DNA of 64,000 nucleotides from Rhabdophis nuchalis (Eukaryota; Chordata; Lepidosauria; Squamata; Natricidae), in contig CM077645.1 of assembly GCA_039707465.1 (NCBI GenBank), positions 168,097,503 to 168,161,502 on the forward strand, in the 5' to 3' direction. How positions within the stretch are numbered: the stretch's first letter is position 1; every line of letters begins with the position of its first letter. The translations under genes and the position numbers were made by a program. Of this stretch, positions 20,584 to 32,079 are shown one piece after another. Under the pieces are notes generated by a model. The model was not told where the DNA came from. It saw nothing but the letters and a program-made list of their open reading frames with translations, and ran no database searches.

Positions 20584-21094
20584 TAGTACAGAAGTCTAAC
20601 ATAACTATAACTTCAACAAAGACAGACAGATCAACATATGCACATGTACAATATGTTTATATATCAGTTTCATTAGGTAAACACTGCTCATAGTGAACTC
20701 AATTTTGACTCAATTTCCCGGAAGAAAAATATTTGGGTGAACATCCTTCATGACTTCAGAAGCAGTGACAAGATCAAAAGCATCCAAGCAACGTAGCGTG
20801 TAAAGGTAGTTGATTTAAATTATAGGAATAATAAAATAGAACCACTTTAACTACAATAATAAGGCTGTTGATCAGTTTTAGTGCCATTTTTCCTTTTTCT
20901 GAAACTAAGATTGATTTTAATATGAACCAGAAGGTGATACTGTAAATATCACCTTTTGATGTAAGATGAGAAACAGTTTGGTTTGTAAATGAAGGAACAA
21001 TTAAGAAATATTTTATCACGATGTATCCTTTAATTAAAAGGTTTAAGGCAGAATTAACTAGTTCTAGTAAAAATACTGATATAGCATTTATTGA

Positions 21095-21108
21095 CTGCCA
21101 TCTTCTGG
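21095..21108 (-). promoter_or_regulatory. CTCF-like motif
   Basis: CCAGAAGATGGCAG on the minus strand matches CCASYAGRKGGCRS with one mismatch at the fifth base. Confidence 0.3.
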
Positions 21109-22410
21109 ACAAATGCGAGAAGCACTCAGTTTTGTGTGTGTGAATAGAATTGAGATGATTAGCCACCATATTTCTGAATTTCAAGCATTTATATATAGAT
21201 ATAAATTCCAGTCTAAATCTCCAGTCATTTTTTTTGAGTACATAAATATTATGCCGAAGGCCTACAGGATTTTAAATGATAGTCACAGTTATTATTTTAC
21301 CAACGAGTTGTGTAAAGACATGCATGTTTGTATACATAACTTTAGATCGTATATTCTTATCTGAAAAGATTCATTATGGGACCACTTTTAATCTGCTTGT
21401 TTATTCCTTATTACTGCAGAATTTGGTTGAGCCAGAAGGAAATGGATTTTTTAAAGGCCCCTGAGTTCAGCCAAAATTAGGTTTTCTCCCAGCCAGCCAG
21501 ACATGCATGAAAGGCATCTGCTGGGACTGTCAAAAAGTCAGAATACTGCCCATCATTCTGGGATCAAAGCCCTGTTCCTAGTTTCGATCCCACAGTTATG
21601 ACCACTGTATTGATTTTGGAAGTGGAGTTTCACTTTTTTGACCTCTGCAGACCCACCTGCCTTCTTGCCATCCTCCTCCTAGACCAGAAGAGAGCTGGTT
21701 TCTTTATAAGAGCGAACTGTTTGCTACAAAGCATGTCTCTGGCCTCATGGGGGAGATTGGAGATTAGGGTTGAATTTAGGAATAGGAAGCAAATCAGGTT
21801 ACAAGAGGATGGGAAACAATGATGGCAGAGGAGAGAGCCCAGTGGCATAAACAATGGTGTGTGCACATCAACCTCAAGTAGCCAATAGGTGGTGGATTGT
21901 TCCCATTTGGATGGCCATCTGACTGCATTGCTGACAGAATAATCTGTAAACCACTGTTCCTTTCTCTGTCCACAAATCTTAAAAGTTGTCAGACTTCACA
22001 TACTTCAGAAATTGCTGAAGGATACTGCTAGTTTAAGCATTACATACTAATACTAAAACAGTTAAGGGTTGTCTAACACATGGGTATAGTCATGGAAACT
22101 TGACAGCATTATGTAGTTGCTGTGGCATGGCACCAGCTTCTGTGCATTTTGTGAACAGAGAGTAAAGTGGACCTGTATATATAAATATGATTTCACATAA
22201 TGCTCTGCTGGATGAATGTATTTCTATCTTTTATCGTGTACCCATAAAGGGGAGAATGGAATATTTATTTGTGAGAAAGCTGTAGTTCTGTAGCCCTCCT
22301 GAAACCAGGAATGTCTGGGAGCTATAATTCAACCACCAGAAATATTCCCTACCATTCAACTTCAGGATATGTTGTAGATATTAGCATTTTTCGTAAGACT
22401 GATTATCAAA

Positions 22411-22424
22411 CCAGTAGATGGTAC
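22411..22424 (+). promoter_or_regulatory. CTCF-like motif
   Basis: CCAGTAGATGGTAC matches CCASYAGRKGGCRS with one mismatch (T for C in GGC). Confidence 0.3.
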
Positions 22425-23060
22425 TGTTGCATCCCCTTGCAGGGAACGAGCCTCACTGACACATATACTTGCTAATGGGAAAGTATAATTGCTATTACAT
22501 ATATTTACCATATATTTATACACGCATATATTTATACTGAGGTCAATCAATCTGAATTTTTATCAGTTCACTCTTTTCTTGTGATATCTAAACAGAGGGA
22601 GACAAGGGGATGCAACAAAAGAAACCATACATGTAAGACAGATACATATACAAATAAAAATATATAATTGCTCCATTTTTCATTAATAGTTAAATCAATC
22701 TCAGCACTATATCAAAAACCTGAAACCAAATACATTTAAATTATAACAACATATAGAAATTAATTCTATAACAGGAAAACCGGGTTTCTAATTTGCTCAG
22801 TATGTTGTTTGTACTGCAAATGCCATTGTTGTTGTAAGTAAATACAATTGTTAATACATTTAATTCCTAGTTATGTGTTTCTGTTAGAGCACTGTTACAT
22901 CTCTGTTGCACAAGTTGTAATGGTTAATAGTTTATTTCTGGGCCCAATTTAAGGTGCTGATATTGAGCCCTAGATGGTATGGGACAGGGTTATTTGAGCG
23001 ACTGCCTCTTTCTAATTTTATCTGCACTTTCCACCACATCCAACAAAATTTGCATTTAAT

Positions 23061-23451
23061 CAGGGGTGGGATGCTGGGGGTTTGCAGGGGTTCGGGAGAA
23101 CCTCTAGCTAAGAATCTGTGCAGTTCGGAGAACTCCCAAATCCCACTCCTGGATGGGCCTGCCCACACTACCTCTTCCCTCCCAGGAGTCCCCATGTGAC
23201 CTGCTTTGGATGCAGGTAAGTACAGGGCATGCACCGAAGCTTGGGGAGAGTAAAAAATGGGTCTACCGGAAGTTTGGGAAGGCCATTTCCTCCCGGAAGC
23301 TCAAGAAAAGTCTCCGGAGCCTGGGGAGGGCAAAAACACCGCCCACCATGGTGCAGGAGGCCAACCAGGCCCTGCCCACCATGGCCATGGCCACACCCAC
23401 CTAGCAACCAGACAGAGAACCCCTTGCTAAAAATTTTGAAGCTCACCCCTG
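23061..23451. mobile_element. hAT-type MITE (CAGGGGTGGGAT family)
   Basis: Ends CAGGGGTGGGATGCTGGG and TTTTGAAGCTCACCCCTG are inverted. The interior has GTTCGGGAGAACC, CAGTTCGGAGAACT and repeated CACCCACC, typical of this common squamate family. I could not find a convincing 8-bp duplication. Confidence 0.65.
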
Positions 23452-23504
23452 GGTGTATTACACTTCTATTGTCTAGCAAGCTACTTTTGGCAGGCCCTAG
23501 GTGA

Positions 23505-23880
23505 CAGGCCTTTTTTTGTGTATGGTGCTCACATTGTGGAATCTTCTCTCTCCCAGAGATAAAATTAACTTCATTATTTCTGATCTTCTGAAGGTGCTTC
23601 AAGACCTGGTTCTCAGGGCCTGGTTATGCTCCCAGGCCTGGGAACTCCAGAGGATGGATGAACTCATGAGGTGTCTCTTATTGTAAATATTGTCTAGTAT
23701 TTTATGTTCTCTTAATTCTCCTTTTATAGCTTTTAATGTTTTTAATAATATTATATAAATGCTTTAGGTAATGATTGTTCTATATTTATTTATGTTTTGG
23801 GTTGTTGGACCCCCCAGAGTTACTTTCTATGAGATGGGTGGGCATATGCATTTCAACAATCAATCAAACAATATGAAACA
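23505..23880 (+). mobile_element. Old L2-type LINE 3' fragment
   Basis: The translation LWNLLSPRDKINFIISDLLKV matches the C-terminal pattern WNxLP...F...LK of L2-type LINEs. The end resembles a diverged L2 terminus (CCCAGAGTTACTTTCTATGAGATGGGTGGGCATA). More diverged than the other L2 copies. Confidence 0.55.
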
Positions 23881-23989
23881 AACCCTGAGTGATTCACAGT
23901 ATAAACACAGAATAACAAATATGCAATCCAAATAGAAAGATTGAAACAAGATGTGGCAGTTGGCCAGCAATAACAAAAAATATATCATA

Positions 23990-24310
23990 CACCCAGCAAG
24001 GGGCTCCAACCATTCTAGTTCAGAGCCTGAAGCGGAGCCAAGTCTTTAAGGCCTGCAGGAACATTACTTAGCTCTCAAGGGGCACCTCATTCCAGAGGGT
24101 AGTGCTACAACATAGAAGGCATGCATCCAAATAACCACATCAGGCAATATATATCATAACCAGCACCTTGAATCACAGTTGGAAGACATCTGGCAATCAC
24201 AAGTGCATATCAAGGCATACCTATCAAGGTCCATGTTTTTGCATTCTGGACTAGTTGAAGCTTCCAAGTGACCTTCAAAGAAAGTCTCATGTAAGTGTGT
24301 TACAGTAAAC
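23990..24310 (-). mobile_element. Old L2-type LINE fragment
   Basis: ATTCTGGACTAGTTGAAGCTTCCAAGTGACC and CAGAGGGTAGTGC correspond, with divergence, to the antisense L2 regions at 24620-24960. It abuts the younger antisense L2 copy. Confidence 0.55.
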
Positions 24311-24322
24311 TGAGCCATGAAT

Positions 24323-25690
24323 AATTATAATAATAATAATTTATTGCTTATAAACCGCACCCTCTCCCCACAGGGACTCGGGGCGGTGCACAGGAGGAAT
24401 AAGAACAATAACTATATACAAATTTCATTAAAAATAGATTAAATTAAGTAACCTGTGCTAAAATACCCATTAAAACTATCTAACTAAAAATCCCCGATAA
24501 ACCCTAAAAACAGAGGAGTAGCTATCCCAGGCCGGCAAGGCAGAAAAAGTGTGTTTTCAATTTAAGACGGAAGGAGCAGAGGTCCGTGGTGGTCCTAATA
24601 TCGGGGGGGGGAGGTCGTTCCAGAGGGCTGGGCCCGCCACAGAGAGAGCCCTTCCCCTGGGTGTCGCCCGCTGACAAAGTCTAGTGGACGGCACCCGGAG
24701 AAGTCCCTCTCTGTGGGAGCGAATCGGTCGTGAGGATGTATGAGGCAGGATCCGATCCCGCAAGTAGCTAGGTCCCGAGCCATGGAGCGCTTTAAAGATG
24801 ATAATTAATACCTTGAAGCGCACCCGGAAGACGACAGGCGGCCAGTGCAGCTCGCGCAAGAGCGGTGTTACATGGGTGTACCTTGTGGTACCCATAATTG
24901 CTCGCGCGGCTGCATTCTGGACTAGCTGAAGTCTCCGGGTGCACCTCAAGGGAAGCCCCATGTAGAGAGAGTTGCAATAGTCCAGTCGGGATGTCACGAG
25001 GGCATGAGTGACTGTGCGAAGGGCGTCCCGATCCAATAGGGGGCGCAATTGGCGTACCAGGCGAACCTGGTAAAACGCCCTCCTGGCCACGGCTGTCACC
25101 TGATCTTCCATTGACAGCCGGGTATCCAGGAGGACACCCAAATTGCGCGCCCCATCCACAGGGGCAAGATGTTCGCCCCCTAAGGCCAGCGACGGAGTAA
25201 GCTGGTTGAATCGGGCCGCCGGAAACCACAGCCACTCAGTCTTGGTCGGGTTTAGCCCGAGTCCGTTACTTCCCATCCAGATCCGCACGGCTTCCAGGCA
25301 CTGGCACATCACCGCTATGGCATCGTTGGGGTGGTCTGGGGTAGATATATACAGCTGGGTGTCGTCAGCGTATAGATGGTACTCTACCCCAAAGCCACGG
25401 ATGATCTCACCCAGCGGCTTCATGTATGTGTTGAACAGGAGGGGCGAGAGGACCGACCCCTGAGGCACCCCACATGTGAGGGGTCTCGCGGTCGACCTCT
25501 GCCCCCCTGCCAACACAAATTGCGATCGGCCAGAGAGGTAGGAGGAGAACCACCGCAAAACGGTGCCTCCCACCCCCAACCCCCCCAGCCGATGCAATAG
25601 GATACCATGGTCGATGGTATCGAAAGCCGCCGAGAGGTCTAATAGGACCAGGATGGAGGAACTACTTGAACTACTTGAGGCTAAAGGGAG
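24323..25690 (-). mobile_element. L2 LINE, 5'-truncated, antisense
   Basis: In minus orientation it begins within the RT domain (about 25680) and ends at the typical L2 terminus GCACCGCCCCGAGTCCC...GTTTATAAGCAATAAATT with a (TAA)n tail at about 24323-24345. It is little decayed and closely similar, but opposite in orientation, to the copy at about 29030-29985. Confidence 0.9.
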
Positions 25691-25720
25691 GAGTGATGGT
25701 GAACCTATGGCATGTGCCAA
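24557..25720 (-). pseudogene. L2 reverse transcriptase C-terminal part (open, end frameshifted)
   Basis: A 387-codon frame includes [33 protein letters not shown] and the catalytic YADDTQLY. The thumb and C-terminal region follow ([44 protein letters not shown]). A G run at about 24603-24611 shifts the last roughly 25 codons relative to the copy ending LKTHFFRLAGLG. The first codons probably come from flanking DNA. The N-terminal endonuclease is absent. Confidence 0.85.
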
Positions 25721-26181
25721 AGATGGTTCACAGAGCCCTCTGAGCGGGCATGCGAACCGTCACCCCAGCTCAGCTCCATTGCGTATGTGTGCACTTCTCC
25801 TGCCAGCCAGCTGATTTTTGGGTCTCTTCGAGAGGCGGGGGTGCATGCGGGAGATGGGAGTGCATGTGGAAGTGGGGGAGCATGAAGGTCACAGCCACAT
25901 GCGTGGGGACAGGACACATGCAGGGGGTCATATGCATATGCACTGGGGTTGCATGTATATGCATGGAGGGAAGGGGCACATGCAGAGGGTTGTGTATGAA
26001 TGCTTGGGGATGAGGAGCACAGAGGGATCATGTGTGCAAACGTGAGGGGGTGGGGTGCATGTGTGGGGATCATGCATGGATGTGGAGGTGCATTTGGGGA
26101 TGGCACATGCATTGTATTATGTGTGCGCATGCACATGTGTGTGCTTTTGGCATGCAGCAACGAAAAGGTTAGCCATCACTG
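25691..26181. mobile_element. hAT-type element (GTGATGG family) with ATGCATG-rich interior
   Basis: The left end GAGTGATGGTGAACCTATGGCA and right end AGGTTAGCCATCACTG are inverted. The interior (about 25820-26150) is a purine-rich, ATGCATGT-like degenerate repeat that yields spurious open frames. No matching 8-bp duplication was found. It adjoins the truncated start of the antisense L2. Confidence 0.6.
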
Positions 26182-26189
26182 TACTAGGA

Positions 26190-27415
26190 TATGAGTAATA
26201 TCTGAAGGGCCTCTTGCTCTAGGAAATGATGCAACTGGGCACCAAATGAAGCTGTGTGAAGCCATAGGGCTCTATTTTGATAAGCGAGGCCAGAGTGGCT
26301 TCCTTCCCAAGGAAACCTTTGTTTTGCGTCGTGTAGCTACAGTATATTCTTCAAATCTCTCCATCTAGATGGGAATCTTTTGTAGCACATTCTCTGCTGT
26401 GCATAAAAGCAAGCAAGAGAGTTTTTTAGGGCACAGTCTGCAATTAACATAGCTCATTGAGTGCTATGCTATATAGAGGTTTTCCTTCCTTCCCATGATG
26501 CAACATAACAAGCAAGAGTGGCTTTCTTTTTGACTGACTGCTTACATGATTTATTGAATAAACAATTGACTGGGTTCATCCATACATTAAACCAAAATGA
26601 AACAGTCCATATTCTGGGTTTATATCTTGGGTGAAAACATTCCCTCGAAGTTCTTTGCCATAACATTCAATATCTAATTTGGTGACCTGTAGATAGTTTA
26701 CATTTTATTTCCTTTTTATTTTTTAACAAACTGTTTGTGATATAATATAAGGCCAAATTATGTTGGCTGGGAAGTGCAGAGAGATTCCAGATGCCTTTTC
26801 AATGAGAAAATGAGACCAAAAAACCCCCAGTTCCAGAGCAAAATTAATTAGATTGGAAGTTAAACTACTCAGTTGAGACATATTAATCTTTAATGTAAGT
26901 AGTAAGTTGACTTGTACACTTAATTGTGGAATGCATTAAACACAGCTGTGTTCTATTCTTTTCATTTTATTATTAAAAAAAAAAACACTGTACAGCATAC
27001 ATTTCCTTAAAAGCCTAAACTAAATGACCATCTCGCTTTTAAAATTTCAAGAATTCTTTTCTCAAAGTAAGTTTCATACCATATTTGGACCAATGTCCTA
27101 AAATACAGAACAAAACAAGTGTAGTGTTTATTAGCTAGTGTAATATTTTATGATTATTATTGCTTTTTTAACAGTTACAACTTTATTTAACAAAAATATA
27201 GTGTTTAAGTGTAAGGCGCCAAAATAAAAACCGGGAGATAATGAGTTGTAGTTCCAACATGAAACTTTGAGCCAGTCACTCTCTCTCAGCCCAGGATGTT
27301 GGGCTCAGCCGAGAAGCCAGACCAATGGATTGACATTTGGTTGATCTGCGGGTAAATGGTAGGAAGGAAAAAAAGAGCACATACAGATTTAGAGACATAT
27401 TTTATTTCCCCCCTT
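26190..27415. other. Unannotated stretch
   Basis: No gene seen. A short phrase at 27265-27300 (TTTGAGCCAGTCACTCTCTCTCAGCCCAGG) looks like part of an old interspersed repeat I cannot name. Confidence 0.35.
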
Positions 27416-27439
27416 TTTAAAGGCATATCAACAGTACTC

Positions 27440-27444
27440 TGTGC

Positions 27445-27482
<38 letters not shown>

Positions 27483-27900
27483 ATTATTATTATTATTATT
27501 ATTATGTGGTTAATCTTTGGTGAGATTCACAGCCTTTGGGGCTGGTTGGTAGCTCAACAGCTCGAGTCCTAACCAAGGACCTAGGAACTGTCAAGGTAAC
27601 GTCAGAGGATATAAACTGTTCCAAGCAGGGTGCCCCTTTGTAGAGTCAGAATGCTCAAGTCCGGCAAACCTAGAACCTCCACATAGCGAGGCAGTCCCCT
27701 AGATATTGCTCCAAGGGCTCCAATCACAATCGGGATAACACACGACTTTCTCTTCCACAGTCGCTCAACTTCAATTTGCAAGTCCCGATATTCTGTGATT
27801 TTTTCTTGCTGCTTATTTTCAATTCATGCATGACCAGATATTGCAATGTCAATGAACCATACTTTTTTCTTTTCAATTATTGTTATATCAGTTTATTTAC
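27440..27900 (-). mobile_element. R4-type LINE 3' fragment with (AAT)n(AAC)n tail
   Basis: Minus-strand translation gives WFIDIA, ITEYRDLQIEVERLWK, VIPIVIGALGAISRGL and LLGTVYILRR. These are the C-terminal motifs of LINEs with a restriction-like endonuclease. The 3' end carries (AAT)n(AAC)n, the TTG/TTA run at 27446-27505 on the plus strand. Confidence 0.75.
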
Positions 27901-28347
27901 TTTATTCATAAAACATGAAACTCAGCCAGCTGAACATTCAAAAATGCATTGCAAATACTACTGACTGGTGCCAATGGCTGATACAGTTTGCTGCCAGCAT
28001 CCTAGGTATCAACCAAGTATCTTCTTAGGATGTAAGATGTTCCAAGTAGCGCCATCCTTTGCAGTTCCGCTGGTGTTACCGCAGGAAGCTGCAATTTGCT
28101 GAGATATTTAGTAAAATTCTTGGACATGGTGCCAAGTGCCCCGATGACAATGGGTGTCACTGTGACATGCTTCATCCATAGCCGTGTGGTTTTGATGGCC
28201 AGGTCGCAATATTTCATGATTTTTTTCTAGTTCTTTTTCTTCGACTCTGGCATCTCCAGGAACAGCGATATCAATGAACTGTACACTTCGGCCCTCTACA
28301 ACCGTGATATCTGGTGTGTTGTGCTCCAAATGACGGTCTGTTTGTAT

Positions 28348-28608
28348 TCAAAAGTCCCACAAGATCTTCACCCTCTCATTCTTGATAACCTTTTCCACTT
28401 TGTGTTCCCATGACTTTTTGGATACAGGTAAACCATATTTTTTACATAATGACCAGTGGATTAATTTAGCAACTCGGTCATGTCTAGCTTTGTAATCAGT
28501 TTGTGCGATTTTGCTGCATTCACATATTAAATGTGAAACAGTTTCGACTTTGTTATCGCAAAGTCGGCAGTTTGGGTTGTCAGTGGATTTTTGAATCTTC
28601 GCTTTCAT
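28348..28608 (-). pseudogene. R4-type LINE CCHC zinc-binding segment
   Basis: An 86-codon open frame with C-x2-C-x7-H-x3-C (CRLC...VSHLIC) and KARHDRVAKLIHW, typical of the segment upstream of the restriction-like endonuclease. The conserved part of that nuclease follows in another frame at 28108-28329. Confidence 0.75.
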
Positions 28609-29029
28609 GGCATTAGTTTATAGTGCTTGTTGTTGAGCGGCCAGTATTAAACCTTCCGTTTCTCTCTTGATAGTTCCCATCTTAAGCCATGTCCATGTCA
28701 AGTTGTCATCACATTTTCCTTCAATGTTTTTCAAGTGCTGTCCATGCAAAGCCTTGGTCTTCCATCTATTCAATCTGTCATCCATCTGTTTTTCCTTATA
28801 TTCTGCCTTTGTTTCTGTTGTTTTTATGCTGTTCTCCATTTTTACAGCCTGCAGCAATTTTTCTGTACTTTAGTTCACATAATCATTCAAACTTCGTTTT
28901 TCTTCTTCTACAGTTTGATGGATTTACCTATTGCAAATATGCCCCCTATTTTTCTTGGCAGGCACAACCGTCAATGTCACTTCGTGGATGTAAAGCATGG
29001 TATATATTCAAAAGTTTGCGTGTTTTCCG

Positions 29030-29999
29030 TGCGGATCTGGATGGGAAGTAACGGACTTAGGCTCAACCCGACCAAGACCGAGTGGCTGTGGTTTCCGGCT
29101 GCCCGATTCAACCAGCTCTCTCCAACGCTGGCCATAGGGGGCGAACATCTTGCCCCTGTGGATGGGGCGCGCAACTTGGGTGTCCTCCTGGATACCCGGC
29201 TGTCCATGGAAGATCAAGTGACAGCCGTGGCCAGGAGGGCGTTTTACCAGGTGCGCCTGGTACGCCAGTTGCGCCCCCTATTGGATCGGGACGCCCTTCG
29301 CACAGTCACTCATGCTCTCGTGACATCCCGACTGGATTATTGCAACTCTCTCTACATGGGGCTCCCCTTGAGGTGTACCCGGAGGCTTCAGTTGGTCCAG
29401 AATGCAGCCGCGCGAGCAATTATGGGCACCTCTAGGTTTGCCCATGTAACACCGCTGTTGCGCGAGCTGCACTGGCTACCTGTCGTCTTCCGGGTGCGCT
29501 TCAAGGTGTTAATTACCATCTTCAAAGCGCTCCATGGCTCGGGACCTAGCTACCTGCGGGATCGGATCCTGCCCCATACATCCTCACGGCCGATTCGCTC
29601 CCACAGAGAGGGATTTCTCCGGGTGCCGTCCACTAGACTTTGTCAGCGGGCGACGCCCAGGGGAAGGGCCTTCTCTGTGGCGGGCCCAGCCCTCTGGAAT
29701 GACCTTCCCCCCGATATCAGGACAACCACGGACCTCCGCTCCTTCCGCTTAAAATTAAAGACGCACTTTTTTCGTCTGGCCGGCCTTGGGTAGTCTCTTT
29801 TTAGGTTAGGGTTTTTTAGGGGTACTTTTAGTTTAGTTTATGGGTTTTAGCGCAGGATCTATTTAATCTATTTTTAACTCTGTATTTTGTATTTGTTTGT
29901 GGTTTATTTGTATTTTTAATTGCCTGTGCCCCGCCTCGAGTCCCCTTGGGGAGAGAGAGCGGGATATAAATTAAAATTATTATTATTATTATTATTATT
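29030..29999 (+). mobile_element. L2 LINE, 5'-truncated, inserted in R4-type LINE
   Basis: Begins within the RT C-terminal region ([19 protein letters not shown]). It reads openly to [14 protein letters not shown] at 29793, then ends CCCCGCCTCGAGTCCCC...GGGATATAAATTAAAA(TTA)n. The host R4 sequence is continuous on both sides. Confidence 0.9.
29036..29793 (+). pseudogene. L2 RT C-terminal frame (truncated)
   Basis: An open frame of about 250 codons without a start of its own; the annotated 352-codon frame from 28735 borrows antisense R4 sequence. Motifs are [49 protein letters not shown] and the intact LINE C-terminus. Confidence 0.85.
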
Positions 30000-30262
30000 A
30001 TTTCCGGTCTAGGTTTTCCAGTTCAGCCAGAGTCCAGTTGATGATTCCAGCTGAATAGCGTTTCACTGGAACTGCCCATGTATTAATGGCTTTAATTATG
30101 TTTCCAGCATTCAGCTTTGATTTTAATATTTTGCGGACCCTCCTGATGTATTCCTTTTGTGTTTTTTTGACTTTTTCATTCAAAATCTTATCTGCTTCCA
30201 ATATGCCTAGGTACTTGTAACCATCATCCTTTGCTATTGCTTTCACTATATTTCTATTTCCA

Positions 30263-30490
30263 GTGTATTATTATCATCATCATCATCATCATCACAATCA
30301 TCACCATCATCATTATTTGGTTAATCTTTGGTGAGATTCACAGCCTTTGGGGCTGGTTGGTAGCTCAACAGCTTGAGTCCTAACCAAGGACCTAGGAACT
30401 GTTAAGGTAATGTCGGAGGATATAAGCTGTCCCAAGTAGGGTGGTTTTTTGTAGAGTCAGAATGTTCAAGTCTGATAAATTTAGAATTTA
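30263..30490 (-). mobile_element. R4-type LINE 3' end with (ATG)n/(AAT)n tail
   Basis: About 150 bp (30318-30470) nearly match 27507-27665, including GGTTAATCTTTGGTGAGATT and CTAACCAAGGACCTAGGAAC. A TTATTATCATCATC tail lies at 30266-30316 on the plus strand. It is a second 3' end of the same family, abutting the upstream R4 piece. Confidence 0.75.
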
Positions 30491-30499
30491 CAAATAAGT

Positions 30500-31495
30500 C
30501 TTTAAAATTATTTAATTTTATTTAAAACAAAATTGTATTTTCAAAAAAAAGTATCAATGAAAAATAGATAATTAATGAAACAATACAATTATTGCTCAAA
30601 ATAACATTAGTAAAAATACCAAAGTGTATTAAATTATTTTTTTGATATAAAAATAAGGATACATTTTGAACAGTGTCAAATCTTCATTATATTATGTTTT
30701 AGAAATATTTGAAAAAGAAGAAAAACAATCCTAAAAATAATATAGATAAATATTTAATTCTGGCTTTCCCCTTTGTTCCAATTATTGTGTAGTAGCCCCA
30801 ACCCCATGAGTGAGGATTATGATTGATAGTAGTGTCTATGGAGATTCTCAGTCATTCAAGTCATAGTTGATATTAATCTATTGATTAAATGTACCTGTGA
30901 CTTTGTATTATTACTTGATTACCTTGGACCGCCTGTATATATTTTAATTTTTCACTCATGGGTTTTAGTTTTTCTGTCAATAAATTAAATACCAGAAAAC
31001 CCAATGCCTAGCCCTAATTTAGTTGATCACTAGAAAAAATGCAATAGTTATTAGTGGCCAGATTCCCAGTATATAACCAATCAAATAATTCTGGTTGCTG
31101 GACTACAGCTCTCTTGTGCACCATTATGCTATTCTTAATTATAGAACACTATACTTCAAATAAATCAGTTCTGCCCAGAAGACAAATTAATGTCACAAAT
31201 TTTGTCGATCTCTTTGGTTTCTATTTTTATTGTTTTAACTATGAGGAAACAGAAAATGTTCCACCAATGCTGTTCAACCAAATTCTATTGTTCTCCCACC
31301 CCTTTTCCCTTCTTTTCAATTTATTGAACTTTGGAAAAATAAGTGTATAATACAAAACATTATTTGTTTAATTGTACTATTTTGCATAATATTAGAAGTA
31401 TTTTAATCAGAAAATAGCAGTTCTGTTTATGTCCTCTGTGGAATTAAAGAGTTGTTAGGACCATCCCTTTCTCCAATTCTGAAACAACTCCAAAA
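30500..31495. other. Unannotated AT-rich stretch
   Basis: No gene or recognised repeat. A 98-codon frame at 31054-31350 has no motif. Confidence 0.4.
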
Positions 31496-31501
31496 CAATT
31501 A

Positions 31502-31803
31502 GAGGTAGTCCTCAACTTATGATCAAAATTCTTGTTGCTAAGGAAAAACATTTATTAAATGAATTTTGCTCATTTTACAAGCTTTTTTGCTTCAGTGGTT
31601 AAGTGAATCATTGCAATTATTAAATTATAACATGGTTGTTTCTGGAAATCTGGCTTTCCCATTGATTTTGCTTGTCAGAGGTTTGCAAAAGGGGATCACA
31701 TGACCCAGGACTGCCATAAACAAGGACTGCCATAAACTTTTTTCAGTGCCGTTGCAGTTTCAAACAGTCAGTAAATGAACTGTTGTAAGTTGAGGACTAC
31801 CTG
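31502..31803. mobile_element. TA-flanked inverted-repeat element (Tc1/mariner-like)
   Basis: Perfect 17-bp inverted ends AGGTAGTCCTCAACTTA (31503-31519) and TAAGTTGAGGACTACCT (31786-31802) are bounded by TA on both sides. No coding sequence. Copies or relatives occur at 20194 and 49888, and an internal fragment at 32987. Confidence 0.8.
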
Positions 31804-32079
31804 TAGTCTTTGACAAAGACTGGCCTGAGAGAATAAGTGATGGTCCCATGTTACTTAGGGAGCTTCTGTAGTCAAGGATGGATCATATATAGTGGATCTT
31901 CTAAGTTCTAGATCAACACCTTAAGAAAACCAGTATATATGTAAATTTCTAAACTGCCCGTTCTAAAAAAAAATCTGGCCTGAATAAGGACAGAAATAAT
32001 TGAAGAAATACGACACTTGATATTACATAAGTCTATGAGTTATCTTTTTCAGTGGAATTTTCACAGGTATCATCTATGT

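Larger units (their letters stand above)
20590..23050. other. Unannotated stretch with two CTCF-like motifs
   Basis: No gene or clear repeat was recognised. The open frames, the longest being 136 codons at 20774-21184, lack motifs. Two motif matches are listed separately. Confidence 0.35.
27905..30262 (-). mobile_element. R4-type LINE 3' half, interrupted by an L2
   Basis: Reading minus: 30246-29998 encodes YKYLGILEAD...INWTLAELENLDRK; after the L2 (about 30000-29030), RT C-terminal sequence resumes with LLNIYHALHPRSDIDG. Then come a charged linker (28857-28618), a CRLCDNKVETVSHLICECSKIA zinc-binding motif (28608-28348), and the endonuclease motif TPDITVVEG..VQFIDIAVPGD (28329-28108). VTPIVIGALGTMSK and LLGTSYILRRYLVDT finish it at 28002. 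This order defines R4/Dong-type LINEs. Several frameshifts make it non-functional. Confidence 0.85.

Noticed and set aside
23153..23602. Frames of 80-144 codons near 23.2 kb
   Set aside because: They fall in an hAT-type MITE and flanking L2 remains.
27446..27505. TTG/TTA run as an independent microsatellite
   Set aside because: It is the 3' tail of the antisense R4-type LINE fragment.
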